From assembly GCA_020881915.1 (NCBI GenBank), contig JAJFPB010000007.1, forward strand, positions 558,001 to 622,000: a stretch of 64,000 nucleotides of DNA, given 5' to 3'. A model generated the notes under the pieces. It had not been told where the DNA came from. It saw only the letters and a list, made by a program, of their open reading frames with translations, and made no database searches. Position numbers and translations under genes: made by a program. This DNA is from Paramyrothecium sp. XJ0827. Its lineage: Eukaryota; Ascomycota; Sordariomycetes; Hypocreales; Stachybotryaceae. Shown piece by piece: positions 45,516 to 55,034 of the stretch; the first letter of the stretch is position 1, and every line of letters starts with the position of its first letter.

Positions 45516-47109
45516 TTATAGCTGGCTCAAACTCTCCTCATCCTCCATACCTTCTCTGAGAAGGGCAACTTGTTTCTTGATCTCAACCCAGAGGACCAAC
45601 TTGTTCAAATCTTTCTTGGTGTCAGGCTTGCTGGCGACGTCAACCCAATCATCGGTCAGCTCTGAGGTCGATGCATTCTTGGTAGAGTCCGAGTCTTCGT
45701 TCTGGCGAGCAATGCTAAGCAAGGAAGCAACAAAAGCTTCCTGTATGTACGCAAAGCTAAACTTATCCGTTATTCCAGCAATGGCCCTGCAGAGCTCATC
45801 AGGGAACTCTATGTCTTTGTTGTCGGCAAGCTTTTTCTGCCAGAATTGAGCGTAGAGGACTCGTTCCTCCAGGTCGGGGTTCGGGTAAAGGTACTTTCGG
45901 TCGAACCGTGAAGGTCGTTTCTAGCAAATCATGAGCAACTGCAAGGTGTAACAGGGACGCGCAATGGCGTGATCCAGCGCTCAAGCTGTGGAGGAAAGAC
46001 ATAATACTCACAGCAATGCCAGGGTCCAATAGATCCAGATGGTTCGTGCTACCAATCATGAACACACCGTCATTGTTCTTGAGTCCATCGACCTCGTTCA
46101 GGAAATAGCTTCGAACGGAAGGGTTGATGACGGAATCCAGGTCCTCGAACACGAGGTAGGACGGAGCAAACCTTCTGGCTTGGTTAAAGATGGCTTGAAT
46201 GGAGTATTCCGGTCCGGCCCACTGATTTTAACGAAAGCAGGAGCATTAGCACAGCCATTTTCTAAGGGAGCGACGGGCACTTACGCTGACAAGTGACCGA
46301 ACGTAGAGCGGCGTCACGGGGGGGTCCAGCTTGGAGAGCATGTTCATGGTGGCCTTGATGCTAATGGTCTTACCGTTGCCCGGGGGCCCATAGTAGATGA
46401 TACCACGCTTCCATGGGACCTTCAGGCGTCCATAGGTGTCGCGTGAGCGGTAGAAGCTCAGATGGTCCTCGATGATGGCGTTCTTCATGGCAGGATCGAG
46501 AATAACGTCGTCCCAAGATGACTTCTTGACACTGTCGTACAACGCTGCGCTCTTCTGCCACTGGCCATCATCAAACTCCCAAATCTCGTCGTGGAGATCG
46601 GTGGACCAGCGCCCGATCTCTAGGATCAGCTGCTGCGCCTTGGTCTTGTCTGGCGACAAGATGTAATAGAGAGGTAGGGGCCATGGCCCCTCTTGGCCTT
46701 CGACCAGGTAGACAATGAATTCGTTGTCGCGCCACTTGCACAAGTACTTGGCCAGCTTTTGCACCCTCACAATCGAGCCAAGGGCGCCGTCAGCCCGACG
46801 CGCAGGGGGCCGGTACAGGTCCCATTCGATTGAGGTTGGCAAACTACCGGACTTATCTTCAACTGCTTCAATCGACACGAAGCCAGCACTTGCGAATCCG
46901 AGCAGGTCGAGGCCGTCGGCCGAGGTGATGAGCAGTTCGAGATTGGGGTACTGCTTGGACAAAGCCTCGATGATGACCGTGTTGGAATTGATGCGCTTTC
47001 CGGACGAATGGTCGAAAAAGACATCGGTCGTCTGGTCCTTGCCCTTTGCAGCATTGGAGACGTTCATGGCGGCCATTGCCTTTGCGAGTTGCTCGTTGCT
47101 GTTGCCCAT
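45516..47109 (-). CDS. BCS1-like AAA ATPase
   Basis: An AAA-type ATPase. Three exons (47109-46285, 46221-46012, 45920-45516) give about 479 aa, all in phase 0. The N-terminal 230 residues are a fungal-specific region ending in a hinge with WDDVILDPAMKNAIIEDHL. Walker A is YYGPPGNGKT (Gly 241), Walker B is YLVFEDLDS, sensor 1 is MIGSTNHLDLLDP, and the arginine region is RPSRFDRKY. The C-terminus ends in a charged helix. No N-terminal membrane helix or mitochondrial-import segment of true BCS1 is visible, so a role in respiratory-complex assembly is unlikely. An open frame continues upstream of the ATG to 47592 but is low-complexity and lacks an ATG. Substrate unknown. Confidence 0.9.
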
Positions 47110-48488
47110 GGTTGAAGCTTTGTGCTCAAGGTGACGTTGGGAGGGTGAGATCCAAAGGACTAAAGTGGCCTCCGAAGGCACCCACTCGACCTTCCTCACC
47201 TGGCCATAGCTCTCCACTTGAGCCAGCTTATGGAGAGCTACCAACGTACTGTGGGGAAACCTCCACGTGTAAGGCACAGCCGTAATCCGGGTGCCTAGCA
47301 ATAATAAGGGGGCAGGGGGTCGCCTATCACACCGCATCCGGCATCGCGACGGGACGACGACAACCCCTGACGTCAGCTCGGTCCTGGTCAAATCAACGAA
47401 GCAGAGGCGCCGTGCGGGGAATGGCTGCAATTGTTTGCAACAGCAACGGGCGCTAGGAGAGCAGTCATGTGGCGCAGCAGTTACGCGCAATCCACGGAGT
47501 GCTGCACTGAATCTGAAGCGTGTTGGGCGTGCAGAGTACCAAGCCCGGAAGCCCAGCCCGGCCCGGCTCAGCTCATAGTCTGATTCTTTCACCGGTCTCC
47601 AACGTTATTCTGAGGCTCAAAAACCTCATTTCATCCTGATGTCTCATTTCCCCTTCTTTGCGCCCACGATCCCCAATCAATGCTTTCAGACGTCGTTAGA
47701 TTAGTCATGCACGTATACAAACTACTATGTCATGATATGGAAGTGTCCTGCATTAAGATACGAGACTCTCTCTAACTCACGATCGAACTATTTGAGGATT
47801 GGCTACGAACTGGTCTCCTGGCTGACAAGGTGACCTCATCTTGTACAGGGTAGCCATGAACCCATGCGTGCAAAGCCACACGTAGCTTTTCACCAACACA
47901 CCAGTCAAATGGAATAAAAATATCAGTGAACTGTGTCAACAGACCGCGATTGTAGATTTTGTCTTGGCTGGTAAAAGATGAATCGCACTGCAGTACGTTC
48001 ACATTTTTGTAGCCCTTTGGCGGTCTGGAAGCACGCTGCTTACTAGCACGTGAAATAAAAAGAAGAGAGTACAAAGCCACAACTGATGTCAAGGTGATTG
48101 ATTCCACAGGGAATAGAAATCTCTCTACTTCTAATACACTCCCATACTCTTCCGGTCCATCTTGATTATTAGGTGATTTTACGTCAATGTACTGTAGGGG
48201 GTTAATTACCTAAGGTAAGCAAGCGCAGATGGAGACGACTACTTTCGACAAGCCTTCGCACATCCAACGGGTTAGGAACGACTGTTAACTTCTGCAGAAG
48301 CACACTCAGGCGAATGAAGAGGAGGCAATACCATGTGAACAGATGCTAATTTGCAACTGTACTATTAATCTGATCAAGTGACGAGGGTAATTTACTTCCG
48401 ATTACATGTCCTCAAACAATTGTAAACGTCTATCAAGTGATGCTGGTTGATTCACGCCTCCTGTGAAATCCCCTACAACTTACTCGCA
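47110..48488. other. Intergenic region
   Basis: About 1.4 kb between the AAA ATPase start and the 3' end of the P450. A minus-strand frame at 47772-48107 encodes a hydrophobic N-terminal stretch but starts with GTG and resembles no family. The right part (48100-48460) is AT-rich. Nothing else is supported. Confidence 0.5.
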
Positions 48489-50210
48489 TCAGAAGTCATC
48501 CTCGCGTCCTAGCTCCCGCCAATGTTCTGACCGAGTTTTGAAATAAAGGAGAGGGCCATCGTGTTCCGCCGCAAATACATCCCAGGTGCGAAAATGATCG
48601 GCCCGCGTCCACGGCTTTGCGCTTCCTTGCTCTCCGTGATTCAAAACGGCCGATTGATCAGACGCTAGATTAAAATCAAAATACCACAAAACCTTGGCAA
48701 GTATTAGGCTTGTTTCTAGATATGCCATGGACTTCCCGCCGCAACTGCGGTCTCCAATACCAAATGGCACAAAGGCACGGCGCATCTGTGCGTCATCTTC
48801 ACCTTGTCGCATGTTGTCGCCCTCCACATCTGGTTCCAGCCAACGCTGGGGCTGGAAAGAAAATGGCTCGGCAAAGTATTGAGGGTCGTGCATTATACTG
48901 TAAAATGTATTGCAACCTCGGTGCCAGCAGGAATCAAGTGACCATCCACGACAGCAGGTCGCGCAACGGCAGCATCTGGTTCCCGCCACAAGGCCACAGG
49001 GGTTGGAGGAGCAATACGCAATGACTCGTCGATTACTGCGCGAAGGTACTTGCAAGCAGCTAATTTTGGCGAGTTCCGAATTTCTTTTCCTGTTGCAAAC
49101 GTGGTTTGGATCTCCTCGGCGAGCGTAGTGTAGACATCGGGATGGTGGGCCAAATAGAAGAAACTCGCAGCCATGGCAGTAGAAACAGTTATCCCACCCG
49201 CTGCTACGAAGAAGATTGCCTCTTCCCAGAGTTCCCTACCCTCCAAGCCGCTCTCTCCAGAAACGATTGAGTAAAAGTCAAACTTGGCGTCTCTAGGCAG
49301 TGCCTCACGAGCGCGAATCATTTTCTGGAGAATGAAGTGAAAGCTCAATACTGACCTCTTCCACAACAACGCAAAAGCAAGCTTGAAAAGCCTTAGAGTT
49401 GGCCACACGAAACTCAAGTTAGTGATGTACAACGCATCACCCAGAGCGTCAAGTATTGGTCGATTGGTAGCTTCTGTTTGCGTATTCAGAGAATACCCAA
49501 ACGCCACGTAACCAATTATATCTATGACAAGGCGTCTACATGAAGTCGTCATGTTCACAGGGGCGCGCTCTCGACATGAGAGTAGCAGCGACTCTAGCAT
49601 GATATTGATTTGATCGTTCAGGACTGGCTCAAAAGACCGCAATGATTTATCTGAAACGACTTGTCCAATGATTTGCCGCTTTCGGCGGTGTTCATCTTTT
49701 GACAAGGGGCTGAAAAGACTTGGGGGCTTTCTTTGAGGGTCATAGGCATGCCCTTTGACAAACTGGGGATTAGAGTATATGTCTTGAGAAGTCAGTACGA
49801 TTGAGCAATGGTATGCATGGTCTCATAATGCCCTTACCTTGAAGGGCCGTGAGAGAGTTAAACAAAAGACGATTTGGCCCGGCTCGGTAAACAGACCCTG
49901 ACTCTACTTCAATATGCGGTGTCCTAACGGGGACAGGCATCACCTACCATATTTTCGGAAATTATTGTACGTGTTGATGTGGGATTCCTTGCGGAAGGCC
50001 CAGAAGCCAGCATGGCCATCTGTTAATCTGGCCAGAAATGGCCCAGGATACCCGCGCAACGGATGGAATGCGAGCCGATATGGCACAAAGAAGATTCCCT
50101 ATTCGTGAAAATTAGTTCAGGGCATTGTTTTTGGAAGCCGCGAGTCTCACGACAGCAATAAAGCCATACAAAGAAAATGTAAATAAGTTTTGCAAAATGA
50201 ATAATCCCAT
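48489..50210 (-). pseudogene. Cytochrome P450 monooxygenase with one-base frameshift
   Basis: A membrane-anchored class II P450 in four exons: 50210-50151 (anchor MGLFILQNLFTFSLYGFIAV), 50098-49948 (FHPLRGYPGPFLARLT), 49897-49838 (SVYRAGPNRLLFNS), and 49782-48489. The I-helix region AIFFVAAGGITVSTAMA, the ExxR segment YLRAVIDESLRIAPP, and heme loop FVPFGIGDRSCGGKSMA are all present. Just before the conserved YSIMHDPQYF, at about 48895-48905, the frame runs into TAA and the rest continues one frame over. The lesion is a one-base loss beside a run of four T. The I helix lacks the usual AGxDT Asp-Thr pair (AGGIT). It may be a true pseudogene or a sequencing error. Intron 3 ends in AAG. It lies divergent to a polyketide synthase relic. 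Confidence 0.85.
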
Positions 50211-51321
50211 TTCAAAAGCCGATGTACGCGTCACTTCTTGCCTAGTCAATTCGTTAATTTTGGGACAACATGCCGTGGAGTTGAATGATAAAGATATGAA
50301 AGGTTTGGGAGCAACCTGGGACGCGCCAACAGGATGATAATCTTGTCACGTGTCGCGAATGTTGTTCGGGAACCCTCTTAAGGTGACTATGTTATGTCCA
50401 ATTCGATATCAGAGTATACGACAATACCGGTTTGTAAGCATCAAGTTGGGCAAGCTTACCATACGAACACATACATAGCCTGCCTCTACTGATCCAGCAG
50501 GATGAATCCCAGGTGGCCCCCAAATCCCTGCGGCCGCTTGGCATGTCAAATAACCACTGACGGGTCAAATTGTCACGGTTGGCTTGACAATCGCCGGTTC
50601 GGACTGCGCTATCGCCGAGTTCGTCAACAAAGGAGTTTGACATGCGCCCTGAGGCGGTAGTACCAACAGCTATCAAATACAAGAATATGCCCAGCCTTGC
50701 CGTCCCATGCTGCAACGGCAGGCGATGCGACCTTCTCCTCTCCGGCAAATGGCTCAACCTATCAAAAACTTCTGAATCATTCTCGGTGTGCCTTCCCACC
50801 ATTTGCGTCCGTGAGGTTGCTGATTTTGCAAAGGGTGCGGTTACACGGACCAGGAACGGCATGATCTTCTGTGTCCAACATCATCAGGAATCCTCCTGCA
50901 GGAAACTCTTGATTTCTGTTGCCTCGTCTGCTGATGCTACAGGGAAGTACTAATAATTTTTCTCTATTACAAACGCCAAGAAGTCTCCCTAGCCAGCCAG
51001 CCGTGAAACCAGGATCGTCACTGGGCCCTTGCTGCTTAAACGAGGCAAAAATCACTCCTTCAATGCAACAGTGACAACAAGTTTTATACGCCATGTATTC
51101 AAATCGCACGGCACAGTAGATATAAATTGAATGCGCTTTGTCAGTATGTACTTCAGTTGCAGATGACGCGAGGAGATGATTTTGGGATTCTTGCTGCTCC
51201 CGATCATAAAAGTTCCTACATGCACCACTATTGCGTGGCTATGATACTGGTACACGTAGCTATAGATTTTCTTGATCGTGTTGCTCAAAATTGATCGTTT
51301 CAAGAATAACTTTGCCAGATG
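50211..51321. other. Intergenic region between P450 and PKS relic
   Basis: About 1.1 kb. If the PKS relic was once a full plus-strand gene, its KS, AT and other domains should lie here, but I see none of their motifs; the sequence is unrelated or deleted. No gene supported. Confidence 0.5.
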
Positions 51322-52376
51322 TGTTTCGATCTTCGAGGCTCAAGCATTCGCGCCATTCTTCGATATGTGGCAAACCGGGGCGCGCTCTATGTGATAGTCC
51401 CGTCACGTTCCGGACCTTCGCAACCCGAGGCATCAGAACTTGTCGCATTTCTTGAGGCACAGGGTGTTGAGATCTTGACGTATCGCTGTGACGCCTGCTC
51501 CATTAGCGGAATGGCGAGCATGCTGGAGAGTTACCGGACCATGCCTCCCATAAAAGGATGTATCAATGCATCCATGGCTTTACAGGACGCTGCCCTTGAG
51601 AATATGAAGTATACGCAATGGATGACACCGATACAGTCCAAAATACAGTCAAGTTGGAATCTCCATTCTTAACTACCGCGAGACTTGGACTTTTTCATTC
51701 TCCTTTCGTCAATGGGTAGTATAATCTGATCGCCGGGACAGAGCAATTATGTGGCAAGCTATGCATTCCAAGATGGTCTCGCGCGCTCACGTACAGCAGC
51801 CAGGCTCCCACGATCGGTGTCGATTGACCTCGGCCGAATGCGAGAGATTGGTATTATCGCTGAGTAAAACATTGCAGCACAGCATTTCAATGAATTGATT
51901 CCCATTGAGGAGGCTGATCTTTTAGCTCTTCTTGAACATTTCTGCGACCCAGAGCTGACTCAACTCAAAACTTCCCAGGCACAAGTTGCTCTTGTAGGTC
52001 CTAATCCCAAGTATTTTCAGTCGCAAAGCCCACTTGGTTGAATAAGACGGTTCTCTCCGGATTCCTTGTCCCTTGCGCGGGCAAAGGCAGCGATGCCGGC
52101 CCGACTCAGCAGGATTCGAAGCAACTCTTTAAAGAAGCAAGAGGAAACCCGGCCAGGCAGCTGGAGATCTTTCTGGTTGCTCTAAGAACGAAATTAGCTC
52201 GCACTCTTGGGGTGCAGCTCGAGGATATCAAGAAAAACAGGAGTTTGTCAGACTATGGTGTCGATTCACTCATGGCCGTAGAGTTGCGTAGCTGGCTGCG
52301 GAGGGATTCAACATTTTTGTTTCTGTTTTCGAGATCATGGGCGGGAAGAGCCTCCAAGCGGTTGGCGCGTTGATTA
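51322..52376 (+). pseudogene. Polyketide synthase KR-ACP tail, relic
   Basis: The C-terminal end of a reducing PKS. The ketoreductase is recognisable: RGSSIRAILRYVANRGA, then VPSRSG, CDACSISGMASML, MPPIKGCINASMALQDAALE, KIQSSWNLHS, DLDFFILLSSMG, SPGQSNYVASYAFQDGLAR and SIDLGRM. These run in one frame but are cut by stops at 51670 (TAA), 51727 (TGA), 51865 (TAA) and 52039 (TGA). After a frame change the acyl-carrier domain appears (RTLGVQLEDIKKNRSLSDYG, then VDSLMAVELRSWLRRD) with the Ser that would carry phosphopantetheine. The NADPH-binding GGxGG loop is already degenerate and KS, AT and DH domains are absent. Clearly non-functional; only the family can be named. Confidence 0.85.
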
Positions 52377-52676
52377 TGGAGAGACATTCGTAGAGCTTAA
52401 AGCTTACTCTCCAACACCGCAAGAGACCAGGACCATCGAGTAGGCAAGAATCACGATTACCTCGGCATATCGGTTCGCTAATAAGTGCGGCACTAGAAGC
52501 AGAAGTTCAAGAGAAAAAGAGCCTGGCTGATATTTCCTAATTAGGCCAGTCGGAAACGGACCTACAAACCCCAATGCATATTTTACATCCTGATGGAGGT
52601 TAACTAGGAACATGAACAATTCGACCCAGCTTCTACCGTTATGTAGCAAGAGCGCAGTAGTAGCCATTTGGTCGTT

Positions 52677-53708
52677 CTATTTTGTGTAATAAAAGTCCAC
52701 CAACTTTCTTACGGCTTTGCCACCGCGACGGAGCTTAGCGTTTATCTCACTCGGATGCTCCCATGCAAACGCGACCATTGCCAGCCACATGAGGACGCTG
52801 TCGAAGATGTACAGATAGACTTCGTGTGAGATTAAATAACCGTCGTTGCCCTGCACATATTCGATGAGCCGAAAGACAGAGCGAACAATGACGAGCAGCG
52901 ATACGACGTAGAGAACGAAGAGATATTTCTGCCAAGGAATGTCGAAGGAGAGAATCTTGCGCGTGGGCAATTGCGCAAGGCGGAAATGGAAGAGTCCGGC
53001 CGTGATGGCGAAGAAGGTGAAGAAAATGACTTGCACGATGAGACCGCCAATGATGATGCGTTCGCCTTGGTGCATGGCATCGAGGCTACCGCCCGCCATG
53101 ATACCACCGCCTAGGACTGTTAGCACTCCGTGGGAGATTCATAATGGCTTATCCCGGTCCAACTGACCTGCTCCTTGAAGCATGAACGAGACAACATCTC
53201 CGACAACGAAGAGCTTGGTGAGCCACTTGCGAGGCACTAGAGAGTACTGTTCGCCTTCCGTAAGGGCGATGACTCGTCCCAAGATCATGTATATACTTGC
53301 GGCGTACAGCGCGGGAGCTAGAAGGAGCAGAAGTGTCTGTATGATGTAAGGGCCGAGTGTATAGTTTGGCGATTCTTGTGCAGCTGACATCGCTCGCTAG
53401 AGAGTTAAATGTTTAGCACATTGGCTTGATTATAGAGCCCAAGACTAAAGCTTTATGACCTACTCCCACATATCCAATCCATTGAACTGTGGATCTGTCA
53501 GCCATGCCTTTTTTTAATTCGCACTAGGAGTGAACAACTCACAGAAACCACCTATCACGAAAGGAATGAAGAACCACGTCTTCGTCCGTATCAGCTGGTA
53601 TGTGTGCAGGGCAGTCGCGCCGAGGAAGAGAATGATGAAGATGACAGCTGCAGCCATAGATGGCTCATAGCGATAGAGCATGAAAATGGCTCCATCCTCG
53701 CCAGCCAT
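52677..53708 (-). CDS. RTA1-like seven-helix membrane protein
   Basis: A member of the RTA1/lipid-translocating exporter family, plasma-membrane or ER proteins linked to sphingoid-base or aminocholesterol resistance in yeasts. Four exons (53708-53543, 53486-53464, 53396-53168, 53110-52677) give about 283 aa; the second exon is only 23 nt. Helix 1 is AAAVIFIILFLGATALHTYQ. The family core follows: FVIGGFFQWIGYVGRA spans the microexon, then NYTLGPYIIQTLLLLLAPAL, AASIYMILGRVI, and GAGGGIMAGG. The later helices and an FRLIEYVQGNDG loop end with EHPSEINAKL. The microexon is inferred because it alone restores the IGYxGRA motif. It sits between a dead PKS and a damaged NACHT gene and appears intact. 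Confidence 0.9.
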
Positions 53709-53995
53709 TGTTTCGATATCTCAATAAGCGGCCTCGGAGGCTATGGAAATAGATAACAGGAATCGGGAACGGAGATTTAATGAGTGACTACTGAATGATG
53801 AAAAGGATGTCGCGAAATGTTGAGAGTCGACAGGAAATGAACGGAATTGGACTGAAAAAACACAGGTCTGCGAGAACAGGTCTTTTACAGCCTCATATAG
53901 CAAAGTGCCCAGAGGACCACTTCCCCTGAGAATTGTGGCCCCTTGCATAACTCGGGGAGGGAGCTCATGCTATTGGCAGTTGTTGTCCGCCTTAC

Positions 53996-54020
53996 GCAGG
54001 CACCGAGGCTGAGTGCCTGC
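53996..54020. repeat. Inverted repeat, 8-bp arms
   Basis: GCAGGCAC and GTGCCTGC separated by 9-10 bases form a perfect stem. It lies about 290 bases upstream of the RTA1 start. Confidence 0.8.
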
Positions 54021-54107
54021 TTGGTCGGCAATTCTTATTAAAGCGAGGCCCCAATAGGTTTGTTTGCGCGTTCCGCATGGACCGGCACCCGCATGAACAA
54101 GCCTCTG

Positions 54108-54132
54108 CTCGGATAGGGTGGGCCTATCCGAG
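54108..54132. repeat. Inverted repeat, 10-bp arms
   Basis: CTCGGATAGG and CCTATCCGAG separated by five bases form a perfect hairpin. It could be a protein-binding site or part of a short inverted-repeat element. Confidence 0.85.
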
Positions 54133-54248
54133 GGTTGAGCTCGCATCTCTCCGCGGCCGTCTGGGAATGCGCGGGATGGGTCCGCCCGCGCCACCACACC
54201 GTCCAATAGGGATTGTTACAGCAGTCTGCAGTGATCGGCCGGAGTGAG

Positions 54249-54258
54249 CCGCTAGCGG
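54249..54258. repeat. 10-bp palindrome CCGCTAGCGG
   Basis: A perfect palindrome made of CCG and CGG half-sites around CTAG. Inverted CCG/CGG half-sites are typical of Zn2Cys6 factor binding sites, but chance occurrence is possible. Confidence 0.6.
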
Positions 54259-55034
54259 AGGGTCCAGCAGAAATTTCCGCCCCTTGTTTTACCTGCCGCT
54301 CAGTTTTTCTGCTGCCCGCAGCCGGTAGACGAGGCTGCAGGATAAAACAAGACGGAATCGAAAGGCCAGAATTGAGATCAAGGGATTGGCCGTTCCTGAC
54401 GCATGCAAGGTTTCAGTACAATTGGCGTTCCATGCCATCCAAGCGTGGGTGGAAATAGAGCGGCGTCGGCGCTCGACTGTCGCGATACTGGGGCTGGGCC
54501 TGTTGGCCATTTTGCGTCTACACATCGCGTCCGTATTAATTGGCCAAGATGCATGAGACAGGTCTTATTTCTATAGAGCTCTTACTTCATGACTTTTTGT
54601 TCAAGAATGATCGTATGTATACATAGCAGATAGCGAAAACTCAGGCTGCTACTCACATTGGCTACTTGTGAACATGTCAGTTCTTGCTGTTTCTTTCCCC
54701 AATAACACCACGCAAATGCTTCAATCAACAGAAAATTTACAGTAGGCGTCAGCCATGACCCTACTCATGCCTATTGTAACAAGGTTTCTGGTCAAAATCT
54801 CAACGGAAACTTTGGAGAGCGACAGGGGCGAATAGCAGAGCTCAAAAAGGCAGTGATATGACTGGCTGAGCAGCTGCATGACATTGGGGTCCAATGGTTT
54901 TGAGGATGATATGATAGCCTTGTGTCAGCCTCACTTCATTTCTGCCTGATATCAATTGATTTGGTGACAGCAAACCAAAACCTCTGCATCCTTTCAGTAG
55001 CGACAGGCTGCAACTTTTCGCCGCGACGACCAAC

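Larger units (their letters stand above)
53709..55034. other. Divergent intergenic region with hairpins
   Basis: About 1.3 kb between the RTA1 and NACHT start codons. The part 53980-54540 is GC-rich and carries several perfect inverted repeats (listed separately), unlike its AT-rich neighbours. A plus-strand frame near 54370-54555 encodes a hydrophobic end (STVAILGLGLLAILRL) of unknown origin, possibly a gene fragment or part of an unrecognised element. Confidence 0.45.

Noticed and set aside
47110..47592. Upstream extension of the AAA ATPase
   Set aside because: The frame is open but Arg/Pro/Cys-rich, has no ATG near its start and has no similarity; it is probably the 5' leader.
50211..51321. 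Missing KS/AT domains of the PKS relic
   Set aside because: I looked on both strands for KS and AT active-site motifs and saw none.
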